Positions 34,395 to 44,211 of a stretch of DNA of 64,000 bases are shown here, piece by piece. Both the position numbers and the translations under genes were made by a program. The stretch comes from Streptomyces flavofungini (GTDB taxonomy: Bacteria; Actinomycetota; Actinomycetes; Streptomycetales; Streptomycetaceae): the NCBI RefSeq assembly GCF_030388665.1, contig NZ_CP128846.1, positions 8,900,001 to 8,964,000 on the forward strand, in the 5' to 3' direction. Under the pieces are notes generated by a model. That model was not told the origin of the DNA. It saw nothing but the letters and a program-made list of their open reading frames with translations, and searched no databases. Each line of letters begins with the position of its first letter. Position 1 is the first letter of the stretch.

Positions 34395-34660
34395 CTACTG
34401 ACCGACCGTCGCCGAGGACGGGAGCGCCGACCCGCGCGACCGGGGCTGTGCCAAGTGGCTGCTCGACACGGAGAAGGTGGTCCTGTCGACCACCTTGACC
34501 GAAGCCCCGCGGGAACGCGCCCGCGTCGTGAACGCCCCGGCCGCCGACGTCGTCGCCGATCTCAAGGCCGACGGCGAGGGCGACATCCTCGTCACAGCAG
34601 CGCGAGCGTCATCAAGGCCCTGCTCGCCGCCGCTCCGCTGAGGCGTCGGGCACCCGACAC
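34395..34660 (+). pseudogene. Remnant of a dihydrofolate-reductase-like (RibD C-terminal) gene
   Basis: Text such as KVVLSTTLTEAPRERARVVN, APAADVVADLKADGEGDILV and then, in another frame, SSASVIKALLAAAPL matches the middle of small RibD/DHFR-like reductases, which are normally about 190 residues. The N-terminal third and the C terminus are missing and one frameshift lies near 34600. Confidence 0.65.
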
Positions 34661-34683
34661 GGTGCACGGGGCACTCGCCCCTC

Positions 34684-34737
34684 GAAGCCGAAGCCGAAGC
34701 CGAAGCCGAAGCCGTTGGCGTTGGCCTTGGCCTTGGC
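34684..34737. repeat. Hexanucleotide repeats at the 3' end of the enolase gene
   Basis: Five GAAGCC units (34684-34713) run directly into four GTTGGC/CTTGGC units (34714-34737), ending at the enolase stop. The array separates the broken-gene stretch from the enolase gene. A terminator role is possible but no stable stem was found. Confidence 0.75.
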
Positions 34738-34738
34738 G

Positions 34739-36061
<1,323 letters not shown>

Positions 36062-36082
36062 TTAAGTTTCAAGCAGAAACAA

Positions 36083-36107
36083 AGTGGGTCCCGAAAAGGA
36101 ACCTACT
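36083..36107. promoter_or_regulatory. Candidate HxlR operator
   Basis: AGTGGGTCCC and GGAACCTACT are 8/10 symmetric arms around GAAAA in the 93-base gap between the enolase and the HxlR fusion. It covers the AAGGA ribosome site of the latter. A second small dyad, GTTTC/GAAAC, lies at 36066-36080. HxlR regulators usually bind such dyads to control themselves and the divergent gene. Confidence 0.55.
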
Positions 36108-36119
36108 ATGGGTCCATGA
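36108..36119 (+). other. Three-codon leader ORF overlapping the HxlR-fusion start
   Basis: AAGGA is well placed for ATG 36108, which encodes Met-Gly-Pro then TGA. That stop overlaps the ATG at 36116 (ATGA). The main gene's own start is too far from the ribosome site, so it may be translated by re-initiation after this mini-ORF. Confidence 0.4.
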
Positions 36120-36985
36120 GGATGCACAACGCTGACGAGACCTGCGGCATCGCCCAGGCGGCCCTGGTCCTTGGGGACTGGTGGAACGTGCTGGTGCTGC
36201 GCGAGGTCGCCCGCGGCCACGTCCGCTTCGACGCGCTCGCCGCCGAGCTCGGACTGTCCCGCAAGGTCCTCACTGAGCGGCTCGGCCGCCTCGTCGCCCA
36301 GGGAGTGCTGCGCCGCAGTCTCTACCAACGGCGTCCCGTGCGTTACGAGTACGTCCTCACCGACGCCGGAGCCGCGCTGCTCCCGCTCCTCGTCGCCATG
36401 CAGGACTGGGGCGACCGGTGGGTGCTCGGCGACGGCAGCCTCACCGGCACGACCGAGACGGACAGCGCCGAGCACGCCCGCGTCCACGCCCTCGCCGGGA
36501 CCCGCCTGCCCGAGGGCCTCGTCCTTCCCGGCTCGCAGGGCGCCGAGATGCCCGTGATCTCGCCGGACGCCGCCGCGACCGTCCTGTTCACCTACCCCGG
36601 CACAGGCATCCAGTGGGGCGAGCCGCCGATCCCCGGCGCGGTCGGCTGCACCCTGGAGAACCGGCTCTTCCGCGACGCCTGGACCGACTTCCGCGCGGCG
36701 GGCGTGGACGTACGCGGCATCAGCACCCAACTCCTGCACGAGCAGGCCGAGTTCGCCCGCGCCGAGCAGCTCCCCTACCCGCTCCTCTCCGACGCCGCCC
36801 ACCACCTGTCGGCCGCCCTGCGGTTGCCCACCTTCCGCGGCGCGGGCAGGCTGCGCCACAAGCGCCTGATCCTGATCGTCGACGCCGAACGGACCGTGCG
36901 CCACACGCTGTTCCCGGTCGTCGACATCCCGCACGCGGTCGACGAGAGCCTGCGCCTGGCTGCGGGGTGCGCCACCTCCCCGTGA
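36116..36985 (+). CDS. HxlR-type regulator fused to a peroxiredoxin-like domain
   Basis: 289 residues. The N-terminal winged helix (about 1-105) is HxlR-like, with the conserved Cys10 (ADETCGIAQ) that senses electrophiles or oxidants in some members, and AAELGLSRKVLTERLGRLV. The C-terminal half (about 135-285) is a thioredoxin-fold redoxin: LPGSQGAEMP, TVLFTYPGTGI, GCTLENRLFRD with the peroxidatic-position Cys178, and a closing strand KRLILIVDAERTV. It could sense peroxide or alkyl hydroperoxide through either Cys and control the divergent enolase gene and itself. Fusion of both modules is unusual. Confidence 0.85.
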   Translation: MRMHNADETCGIAQAALVLGDWWNVLVLREVARGHVRFDALAAELGLSRKVLTERLGRLVAQGVLRRSLYQRRPVRYEYVLTDAGAALLPLLVAMQDWGDRWVLGDGSLTGTTETDSAEHARVHALAGTRLPEGLVLPGSQGAEMPVISPDAAATVLFTYPGTGIQWGEPPIPGAVGCTLENRLFRDAWTDFRAAGVDVRGISTQLLHEQAEFARAEQLPYPLLSDAAHHLSAALRLPTFRGAGRLRHKRLILIVDAERTVRHTLFPVVDIPHAVDESLRLAAGCATSP

Positions 36986-36992
36986 GCGCACG

Positions 36993-37034
36993 CCCTGGTG
37001 CCCGGCGCGGACGCCGCCCCGCCGGGCACCAGGG
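36993..37034 (+). terminator. Hairpin terminator after the HxlR fusion
   Basis: Perfect 15-base arms (36993-37007, 37020-37034) with a 12-base loop begin 8 bases after the stop. No clear T tract follows, as is common in high-GC genomes. Confidence 0.75.
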
Positions 37035-37099
37035 GTGAGAAGTCCGGCCTGCTCGGGCCCCGGGTCGCCGGAACTGCTGGTCGGCGCTGTGACCTTCGG

Positions 37100-37383
37100 G
37101 TACCTCGGCAGCGTCAGCCGGGTCCGGGCCGGGAACGGCAGCGGCAGCCGGACGTACTGCGAGTCGTTGACCGCAGGTCGGTGGAGCCGTGGACGGGCAC
37201 GGCCTTGACGTTGCTGCCGCCGTCGCGGTTCTCGCCGGACCAGTAGGAGGCGGAGCCGACCTTGATGACCCCGCCGCCGTGGGCGTGGACCGGGGCCCCG
37301 CTCGTCTCGCTGAACTGCGTCCCGTTGGTGACCGTGACCGGGGCGGCCTGTGTGCGAGGCGCAGTTGTGGGGCGCGACGCCAT
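37100..37383 (-). pseudogene. Remnant of a GH43 exo-galactanase-type gene
   Basis: From ATG 37383 the frame reads VTVTNGTQFSETSGAPVHAH, GGGVIKVGSASYWSGENRD and VHGSTDLRS, the first propeller blade of GH43 enzymes of the galactan 1,3-beta-galactosidase type. It then loses homology; another frame reads NDSQYVRLPLPF, resembling the C-terminal strand of the same protein. Most of the gene is therefore deleted. The next gene holds a broken GH30-like enzyme, pointing to a lost arabinogalactan-degrading locus. Confidence 0.6.
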
Positions 37384-37441
37384 GTCGCGGGATCCGGGGC
37401 GCTCCTAGGGTGACCGGCACCTCACTGGCCCGGGAGTCCCC

Positions 37442-39031
37442 ATGACCTTCGAGACCGCCGAACTACCCACCCAGGAAGGCCAGGTGGCCCGACGAGCGAA
37501 AGGGCGCAGGCGTTCACCTCGCAGAATCGGCACGCTTCTCTCAGCCCTCGCGCTCGCCTCGGGCGCGGGCCTGTCCGCCCCCGCCCCCGAGGCGCGCGCG
37601 GCGGTCGCCCTGGAGCGCGTGAGCGACTTCGGAGCCAACCCCGGGGCCCTGAACATGTACGTGTACCGGCCGACGTCCCCTGTCCGCCGATCCGGCCGTG
37701 GTGGTGGCCCTGCACGGCTGCACCCAGAACGCCCAGCTCTACGCCGACAACTCCGGCCTGACGAAGTTCGCCGACCAGAACGGGTTCCTGCTGGTCTTCG
37801 CCGAGACCACGGCCGCGAACAACCTCAACAAGTGCTTCAACTGGTTCCAGAGCGCCGACACCCGGCGCGGGCAGGGCGAGGTCGCCTCGGTCCGGCAGAT
37901 GGTCGCCAAGGCGGTCTCCGCGTACGGCGCCGACCCCACCCGTACGTATGGTTCATGACGAAGAGCGGCTACGTCTCCGGGGGCTTCGACGCCAACGAGG
38001 ATCAGCTGAGGCCGGACTCCGTGGACGACTTCACCGCCTACCTCGCGGGCGCGACACGGCGCCTGGAGAAGGCGCACGGCATCAGGGTGAAGACGCTCGA
38101 TCCCTTCAACGAGCCCAACACCGACTACTGGAGCACCGTGCTCGGCCCCGACGGGCAGCCCACAGGCGGTCGCCAGGAGGGCGCGCACATGGGCCCCGGG
38201 CTGCAGAGCGACGTCATCCGCTCGCTGGCCACGGCGCTCAGGAAGTCCAAGACCCGCGCGAAGATCTCCGCGATGGACGAGACCAACCCCACGAAATTCG
38301 CCGAGAACTGGAATTCCTACCCGCAGGAGGTGCGGCGCCTGGTCGACCAACTCAACGTCCACACCTACGGCACCGCGGGCCGCACCACGGTGCGCGACCT
38401 GGCGAAGGCGGCGGGCAAGCCACTGTGGATGAGCGAGGTCGAGGGGGAGTGGGACCCGGACGGGCAGGACTTCGAGGACATGAGGTCGGGCCTCGGCCTG
38501 GCCCAGCACATGATCGACGACCTGCGTGAACTGGAGCCCAGGGCCTGGGTGTTCTGGCAGCCCGTCGAGGACTACAACAACATGAGGCCCGGCGGTGAGA
38601 GCGCCAAGGGCGGCAACTGGGGCAGCATCCAGCTCCCCTTCGACTGCACGGCCGACGACACCCTGAAGACCTGCCCCATCAGGACCAACACCAAGTTCGA
38701 CACCGCCCGCAACTTCACCCACCACATCCGTCCGGGAGACCGTCTGATCACGGTGGACGAAGCCTCCAGCGCGGCGGCGCTCGACGCGGACGGCGAGGGC
38801 GCGACGGTCGTCCACGTCAACTCCACCGGGGCGGAGCGGGCGGTGACGGTGGACCTGTCGAAGTTCGGGTCCGTCAGCCCGAACGCGACCGTGACGCCGG
38901 TCGTGACCAGCGCGGACGGCGCACTCGAACGCCAGGACCCGGTCCCGGTCGCCGCCGGGCGCGCCACGGTGACAGTCCCCGCCCAGTCGGTCACCAGCTT
39001 CGTCGTGGACGGAGTCTCCGGCCGTAGTTGA
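37442..39031 (+). pseudogene. Chimera of a PHB-depolymerase/feruloyl-esterase start and a GH30-type galactanase end
   Basis: The open frame of 529 codons is a patchwork. Codons 1-80 give a signal peptide and the esterase start (FGANPGALNMYVYRPTS). A one-base shift near 37680 moves the esterase text (VVVALHGCTQNAQLYADNSG, FNWFQSADTRRGQGE) to another frame, where it ends at 37950 before the catalytic GLSAGG. From about 37950 the first frame carries a GH30-like enzyme: WFMTKSGYVSGG, DPFNEPNTDYW (acid/base Glu), MSEVEGEWDP (nucleophile Glu) and a C-terminal beta-sandwich. About 150 N-terminal residues of that enzyme are lost. The chimera might still be translated, but the barrel is incomplete. 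Confidence 0.75.
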
Positions 39032-39066
39032 GACCCGGGGTCCTGACCTCCCGACCAAGATCTGTA

Positions 39067-39085
39067 TTAGGTTAGCCTTGCCTGA
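39067..39085. promoter_or_regulatory. Iron box (DmdR/IdeR-type operator)
   Basis: TTAGGTTAGCCTTGCCTGA matches the 19-base actinobacterial iron-box consensus TTAGGTTAGGCTAACCTAA at 15 positions. It lies just upstream of the siderophore-uptake operon, so the operon should be repressed by an iron-loaded DtxR-family regulator. Confidence 0.88.
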
Positions 39086-39110
39086 GTTTCGCATCAGGGG
39101 AGGGGATTCC

Positions 39111-39251
39111 ATGCTGACTTGGAACACGGAGGCGGGACGGGCTCGGTCGCCCTGGCCGCCAGGGCGACCGAAGTCCCGCCGGAGCCGCGCACGGGCCGAA
39201 CGGCCCGAGACCGTGCGCCGCACGGCGCCGCCGTGGGGCGGTGCCGCATGA
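39111..39251 (+). CDS. Small leader ORF, 46 aa, overlapping the siderophore-interacting protein start
   Basis: ATG 39111 has an excellent AGGGGAGGGG ribosome site, and its TGA overlaps the next gene's ATG (ATGA). The product is basic (Arg/Pro-rich, MLTWNTEAGRARSPW...) with no known motif. A 13-bp perfect hairpin lies inside it. The downstream gene has no strong site of its own, so this may be a translated leader that couples or gates expression of the operon. Confidence 0.5.
   Translation: MLTWNTEAGRARSPWPPGRPKSRRSRARAERPETVRRTAPPWGGAA
39143..39171 (+). promoter_or_regulatory. Perfect 13-bp hairpin inside the iron-operon leader
   Basis: Arms TCGGTCGCCCTGG and CCAGGGCGACCGA around CCG, lying after the iron box and within the leader ORF. 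No T tract follows, so it is more likely an RNA structure affecting translation or decay than a simple terminator. Confidence 0.55.
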
Positions 39252-40135
39252 GCCTCATCGACCACCGGCACCGGCACCTGGAGCGGATCGCCGAAGTCAG
39301 AGCGGGCCGGCATGCCGAGAAGGTGGGCTACCCGATCCGCATCCGGGAGACCGAGGTCGTGCGCACCGCCATGGTCGGCACCGGCCTGCTGCGGGTGACC
39401 CTGGGCGGTCCCGGCACCGAGGGGTTCGAGGCCCACGCGCCCGACGAACACGTCAAGTTGCTGTTCCCGGAGCCCGACGGCACGCTGCGGCTGCCCGAGC
39501 CGAACGGGAACATGCTGCGCTGGCCGCGCCCCGCGCCCACCTCGCGCGAGTACACCGTGCGCCGCTACGACCCCGCCACCGGCGAGATCGACATCGACAT
39601 CGCCCTGCACGACGGCGGCCTCGCCTCGCAATGGGCCCACGGCGTCCACGTGGGCTGCGTCCTGGACGTCGCCGGGCCGCCCGGCGGACTGATCGTCCCG
39701 CACGTCCACGACCGCTACCTCCTCGCGGGCGACCTCACGGCGCTGCCCGCCATCGCGCGCTGGCTGGAGGAACTGCCGAGGAACGCCAAGGGCTGGGCCT
39801 TCGTCGAAGTCGCCGACGCCACCCAGGAGATCGAGCTGTCCGCGCCCGAGGGCGTCGAGGTGCGCTGGCTGCACCGCGGCGACCGCCCGCCGGGCACCGG
39901 CGACGCCCTCGCGCGCGCCGTGACCGCGGTGACCGTGCCCGAGGGCGAGCGGCTCTACGTATGGGCCGCGGGCGAGGCGGGACAGCTCAAGCCGCTGCGC
40001 CGCTGGGTCCGCGACGACCTGCGGCTCGACAAGGCCGACCACGACATCACCGGCTACTGGAAGCGCGGCGTCGCCGACTTCGACGACGAGCACGAGCACG
40101 GCCATGACCACGGCCACGAGCACGTCCACCACTGA
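39248..40135 (+). CDS. Siderophore-interacting protein (FAD-dependent ferric-siderophore reductase)
   Basis: ATG 39248 gives 295 residues. The FAD-binding part carries SREYTVRRYDP (the RxYT flavin motif) and IDIALHDGGLASQWA; the NAD(P)H part has YLLAGDLTALPAIARWLEEL and LYVWAAGEAGQLKPLRRW. It reduces ferric siderophores in the cytoplasm to release iron. A His-rich tail (EHEHGHDHGHEHVHH) may bind metal. It is the first gene after the iron box and is followed 73 bases later by the cognate uptake system. Confidence 0.92.
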   Translation: MSLIDHRHRHLERIAEVRAGRHAEKVGYPIRIRETEVVRTAMVGTGLLRVTLGGPGTEGFEAHAPDEHVKLLFPEPDGTLRLPEPNGNMLRWPRPAPTSREYTVRRYDPATGEIDIDIALHDGGLASQWAHGVHVGCVLDVAGPPGGLIVPHVHDRYLLAGDLTALPAIARWLEELPRNAKGWAFVEVADATQEIELSAPEGVEVRWLHRGDRPPGTGDALARAVTAVTVPEGERLYVWAAGEAGQLKPLRRWVRDDLRLDKADHDITGYWKRGVADFDDEHEHGHDHGHEHVHH

Positions 40136-40208
40136 CCGGACAGCCGAACGGGGGCGGGACAACGCCGCCGGACCAGGCGCGCCCTCCCGCACGAGCAAGG
40201 AGCAACGC

Positions 40209-41204
40209 ATGTCCCTCCGCAGATCGTCGACCCTGGTCGGCGCCGTGGCGCTGGCCCTGGTCGTGACCGGGTGCGGGTCGTCCAAGAACGACTCGGACTC
40301 CGGCGGCAAGGGCGAGACCCGGGTGTTCGCCGCGGACAACGGCAGGATCACCATCCCGGCCCGCCCCGAGCGCGTGGTGGCGACGGGCTACGCCGTGCCC
40401 GCCATGATCGAGGCCGACGCGTCACTGGTCGGCATCTCCTCGTGGAAGCGCGGGGAGCCGCTGATGAGCGAGAAGGACCTCGCCACGTACAAGAAGCTCC
40501 CCAAGGTGGCGGGCGAGCTGGCGAAGGAGACCAACTACGAGGCCATCGCCGAGGCCGAACCCGACCTCATCGTCATCGGTGTGCCCGCCCCGGTCCTCGG
40601 CGACATCGACGTCAAACGCCTGGAGTCCATCGCCCCGGTGGTGGCGATCGGCCCGACCGTGCCGTCCGCGTGGCGCGAGCTGACCCGCAAGCAGTCCGAC
40701 GCCGCGGGCTCCCTGAAGAAGTTCGACGCCGTGCAGAAGCTGTACGAGGCCAAGGCCGCGAAGCTCGCCAAGAAGTACGAAGGCGTGCTGCCCGAGCTCG
40801 ACCTGGGCCACGTCGGGGCGTACGGCGAGGTCGCCAAGGGCACCTTCCAGCGCGAGTTCGGCAGCTCGTGGGGCACGAACATCGCCGAGGACATCGGCGC
40901 GAAGTACTACGGCAAGGTCAAGAAGCCCGGCCCCGGTTCGCACGCGGTCAGCGAGTACCCGTCCATCGAGGAACTGCCCGCCTCGCTCCGCGACGCCGAC
41001 GCGATCACGTACTCGGTGCAGGCCGACGGCAGCGTCCCCAAGGCGGTGCGCTACGTCATGGACTCGAAGCTGTGGAAGAACCTGCCCGCCGTCAAGGCCG
41101 GGAAGACCTTCCCGCTGCGCTGCACCGAGGCCGCGACCTACGGGCAGGCCATGAAGACCCTGGACGCGATCGACAAGTCGTTCGCTCCGCTCCTGAAGCG
41201 GTGA
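40209..41204 (+). CDS. Iron-siderophore ABC transporter substrate-binding lipoprotein
   Basis: ATG 40209 follows AAGGAG; 331 residues. Lipobox VTGCGSS puts Cys near residue 22. It has the FepB/BtuF-type fold: ARPERVVATGYAVPAMIEAD, YEAIAEAEPDLIVIG, SIAPVVAIGPT, a long connecting helix (SLKKFDAVQKLYEAKAAKLA), and DADAITYSV. It captures ferric siderophores outside the membrane and delivers them to the two permeases that follow. Its stop overlaps the next start (GTGA). Confidence 0.93.
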   Translation: MSLRRSSTLVGAVALALVVTGCGSSKNDSDSGGKGETRVFAADNGRITIPARPERVVATGYAVPAMIEADASLVGISSWKRGEPLMSEKDLATYKKLPKVAGELAKETNYEAIAEAEPDLIVIGVPAPVLGDIDVKRLESIAPVVAIGPTVPSAWRELTRKQSDAAGSLKKFDAVQKLYEAKAAKLAKKYEGVLPELDLGHVGAYGEVAKGTFQREFGSSWGTNIAEDIGAKYYGKVKKPGPGSHAVSEYPSIEELPASLRDADAITYSVQADGSVPKAVRYVMDSKLWKNLPAVKAGKTFPLRCTEAATYGQAMKTLDAIDKSFAPLLKR

Positions 41205-42280
41205 CGGCACCGGGCCGCGCGTCCCGGGCGACGGCACCGGGCCGCGCGTCCGGGACGACGGAACCAGGAGGCGGCGTGCCCGGCGCGAAGGCGCCGGGGC
41301 GTGGCACCTCACGCGTCGCCCTGCTCGCCGGCGGTCTCGTGCTCCTCGCGGTCGTCGCCGTGGTCGGCGTCGGCGTCGGCGCCCGCTCGGTGCCGCCCGC
41401 CGAAGTCCTCCGCGCGTTCTACGACTTCCGGGGCACCGACGACCACCTGATCGTGCGGGACGTCCGGGCGCCGCGCGCGCTCCTCGCCGTCGCCGTGGGA
41501 GCCGCGCTCGCCGTGGCGGGCGCCCTCATCCAGACGCTGGCCCGCAACCCGCTGGCCGAGCCCGGCATCCTCGGGGTCACCGCGGGCGCCGGGTTCGCCA
41601 TCACGCTCGGCTCGGCGCTCGGCCTGACCGGCGGTCAGGCAGGCGAACTGGGCTTCGCCGTCGTCGGGTCCGTGCTCGCGGCGCTGCTCGTCGCCGCGGT
41701 CGGGCGCCGCTCGCCGCTGCGCCTGGTGCTCACCGGCGTGGCCCTGACCGCGGTCCTCGGCGGCGTCGCCATGGGCCTGCGGCTGATGCTCCCGGACGTC
41801 TTCGACTCCTACCGCTTCTGGTCGATCGGCTCCCTCGCGGCCCGCGAACAGGCGCCGCTCGCCCTGCCGTTGACGGCGATCGGGGTGTGCCTGGCCGGCG
41901 CGCTGCTGCTGAGCCGCGCCCTGAACGTCCTGTCGCTCGGCGAGAGCGTTGCCCACACGCTGGGCGCGGGCGTGGGCCGCGTGCGCTTCGCCGCGCTGGC
42001 CCTGATCACCGTGCTCAGCGGCGCGGCGACGGCCGTGGCCGGGCCGATCCTGTTCGTCGGCCTGATCGTGCCGCACCTGGTGCGCAGGCCCGCGGGGGGC
42101 TCGGTGCCGTGGCTGATCCTCCACTCGATGGTCGTCGGCCCGATCCTGCTGCTCGTCGCCGACATGGGATCCAGGGTGCTGCTGCCCACCGGCGAGGTGC
42201 CGGTCGCCGTCGTGACCGCGTTCCTCGGCGGCCCCATGCTGATCTGGGCCGTCCGCCGCCACGGGGCGGGGGCGCTGTGA
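41201..42280 (+). CDS. FecCD-family iron-siderophore ABC permease (first)
   Basis: The GTG at 41201 overlaps the upstream stop; GTG 41276, in frame with AGGAGG ahead, is an equally good start that would drop a 25-residue leader made of a duplicated TAPGRAS segment. From the GTG 41201 start it has 359 residues with about nine to ten membrane helices. Family blocks: VRAPRALLAVAVGAALAVAG, TLARNPLAEPGILGVTAGAG, and GPILFVGLIVPHLVR contacting the ATPase. It forms the channel with the second permease. Confidence 0.92.
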   Translation: MTAPGRASRATAPGRASGTTEPGGGVPGAKAPGRGTSRVALLAGGLVLLAVVAVVGVGVGARSVPPAEVLRAFYDFRGTDDHLIVRDVRAPRALLAVAVGAALAVAGALIQTLARNPLAEPGILGVTAGAGFAITLGSALGLTGGQAGELGFAVVGSVLAALLVAAVGRRSPLRLVLTGVALTAVLGGVAMGLRLMLPDVFDSYRFWSIGSLAAREQAPLALPLTAIGVCLAGALLLSRALNVLSLGESVAHTLGAGVGRVRFAALALITVLSGAATAVAGPILFVGLIVPHLVRRPAGGSVPWLILHSMVVGPILLLVADMGSRVLLPTGEVPVAVVTAFLGGPMLIWAVRRHGAGAL

Positions 42281-43317
42281 CCGTGCCCAAGGCCGTCGCT
42301 CCCACGCGGCGTCCGGGTGCCCTGGCCGGGCTCGGACTGCGCCCCGAACGCCGCACGGTGATCCTGGTCGCCGTGCTCACCGCCCTGATCCTCGGCCTCG
42401 GCCTGCTCGGGCTCTGCTACGGCGCGTCCTGGAAGAGCCCCGGCGAGGTCCTGGCCGCACTGAGCGGGGCGGAGCCCTCCGTCGTGATCCAGGACTGGCG
42501 GCTGCCCCGCGTGCTCGCGGCCCTGGTCTTCGGCGCCGCCCTCGGCGTGTCCGGTGCCCTGTTCCAGAACCTCACCCGCAACCCCATGGGCAGCCCGGAT
42601 GTCATCGGCCTCGACGCCGGTGCCTACACCGGCGCCCTGGTCGCCCTGACCGTCCTGTCGGGCACGTCCGCGCAACTGGCCCTGGGCTCCGTGCTCGGCG
42701 GGCTCGTCGTCGCGGCCGTGATCTACGTCCTCGCCTACGACCGGGGGTTCTCCGGGCTGCGTCTGGTGGTCATCGGTGTCGCCGTCAACGCGATGGTGAC
42801 CGCGCTCAACTCGTGGATCGTGCTGCGCGCCGAACTGGAGGTCGCCATCGCGGCGGTCGGCTGGAACGCGGGCTCGCTCAACGGCGTGGGCTGGGGCGAC
42901 CTCGGCATCCCGTTCACCGTCATCGGTGTGCTCCTCGCCCTGATGGCGGCCCGCGCGCACGCCATGCACCAGGCGGCACTCGGCGACGCGGTCGCGGTGA
43001 CCACCGGCGTCAGCCTCGACCGGCTGCGCCTGGTCATGGTCCTCGTCGGTGTCGGCTGCACGGCCACGGTCACCGCGGTCGCCGGACCGATCGCGTTCAT
43101 CGCGCTCGCCGCCCCGCAGATCGGCCGCAGGCTCGCGGGTGCGCCCGGGGTGCCGCTGCTCCCCGCCGCGCTCACCGGGGCGGTCCTGCTCCAAGGCGCC
43201 GACCTGATCGCGCAGATGCTCCTCGCCCCCGTCGCCCTGCCCGTCGGAGTGGTGAGCACCGCGATCGGCGGCTGCTACCTGATCTGGCTGCTCACCAAGG
43301 AGGTGGCGCGCGCGTGA
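42277..43317 (+). CDS. FecCD-family iron-siderophore ABC permease (second)
   Basis: GTG 42277 overlaps the previous stop (GTGA). 346 residues, about ten membrane helices. Blocks: DWRLPRVLAALVFGAALGVSG, NLTRNPMGSPDVIGLDAGAY and GPIAFIALAAPQIGRRLAG, the last being the ATPase-coupling helix. With the preceding gene it makes the heterodimeric channel for ferric siderophore import. Confidence 0.92.
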   Translation: MTVPKAVAPTRRPGALAGLGLRPERRTVILVAVLTALILGLGLLGLCYGASWKSPGEVLAALSGAEPSVVIQDWRLPRVLAALVFGAALGVSGALFQNLTRNPMGSPDVIGLDAGAYTGALVALTVLSGTSAQLALGSVLGGLVVAAVIYVLAYDRGFSGLRLVVIGVAVNAMVTALNSWIVLRAELEVAIAAVGWNAGSLNGVGWGDLGIPFTVIGVLLALMAARAHAMHQAALGDAVAVTTGVSLDRLRLVMVLVGVGCTATVTAVAGPIAFIALAAPQIGRRLAGAPGVPLLPAALTGAVLLQGADLIAQMLLAPVALPVGVVSTAIGGCYLIWLLTKEVARA

Positions 43318-44135
43318 CCGCACGCCTGACCGCGCGGGACATCACCCTGCGCTACGGGGACCGGGTGGTGTCCACCCACCTGAGCCTCGACGTACCCGAC
43401 GGCGCCTTCACCGCCATCGTCGGCCCCAACGCCTGCGGTAAGTCCACCCTGTTGCGCGCCCTCGTCCGGCTGCTGCGGCCCGCCGCGGGGGAGGTGTGCC
43501 TGGACGGCCGTGACGTCGGCGGCTACGCCACCAAGGCGCTGGCCAAGCAGCTCGGGTTCCTGCCGCAGGACCCCCTCGCCCCGGACGACATCAAGGTTCG
43601 CCAACTCGTCGGCCGCGGCCGCTTCCCGCACCAGTCGCTCCTGGCCCTGTGGTCCCAGCGGGACGAGGACGCCGTCGTCGCGGCGATGGCCGCCGCCGGG
43701 GTCGAGGACCTGGCCGACCGGCCGGTGCAGGAGCTGTCCGGCGGTCAGCGCCAGCGGGTCTGGATGGCCATGGTCCTCGCCCAGGAGACGCCCTGTCTGC
43801 TCCTCGACGAACCGACGTCGTTCCTGGACATCACGCACCAGTACCAACTCCTCGGCCTCCTCGCGGGGTTGCGCGACGAGGGCCGCACGGTGATCGCCGT
43901 GCTGCACGACATCAACCAGGCCTGCCGGTTCGCCGACCATCTGATCGCCATGAAGGGCGGCTGCGTGGTCGCCGAGGGCGACCCCGGCGCGATCGTCGAC
44001 GCCGCCCTGATCAAGGACGTCTTCGACCTGCCGAGCGTCATCGTCCCGGACCCGGTGACGGACACGCCGATGGTGGTGCCGACGCTGCGAGGGACGCCCC
44101 GGGCCGTGAGGAGCGCGCCGCGCGAGCCCCGGTGA
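43314..44135 (+). CDS. Iron-siderophore ABC transporter ATP-binding protein
   Basis: GTG 43314 overlaps the permease stop. 273 residues with a full ATPase set: Walker A GPNACGKST (37-45), Q-loop LPQD, signature LSGGQRQRVWMAM, Walker B CLLLDEPTSFLD and the switch His in AVLHDINQA. It powers the two permeases. It ends the operon (leader, SIP, binding protein, two permeases, ATPase), all downstream of one iron box. Confidence 0.95.
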   Translation: MTARLTARDITLRYGDRVVSTHLSLDVPDGAFTAIVGPNACGKSTLLRALVRLLRPAAGEVCLDGRDVGGYATKALAKQLGFLPQDPLAPDDIKVRQLVGRGRFPHQSLLALWSQRDEDAVVAAMAAAGVEDLADRPVQELSGGQRQRVWMAMVLAQETPCLLLDEPTSFLDITHQYQLLGLLAGLRDEGRTVIAVLHDINQACRFADHLIAMKGGCVVAEGDPGAIVDAALIKDVFDLPSVIVPDPVTDTPMVVPTLRGTPRAVRSAPREPR

Positions 44136-44211
44136 CCGGCCGGACCGACCCTGTGGGTGACGTGCGGCGCTGCCGCGTTCGGCTCGTTCCTGAGCGGTCG
44201 TACCCGGGCGG

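Noticed and set aside
34684..34737. Rho-independent terminator for the enolase gene
   Set aside because: The hexamer repeats do not fold into one stable stem; treated as a repeat only.
37739..40354. Very long minus-strand open frame (871 codons) opposite the galactanase chimera and iron operon
   Set aside because: It is antisense to genes with clear motifs, has low-complexity composition and no recognisable domain; such frames arise from high GC content.
39067..44135. Start of a siderophore biosynthesis cluster
   Set aside because: Only reductase and uptake genes are present; no NRPS or NIS synthetase is in the window.
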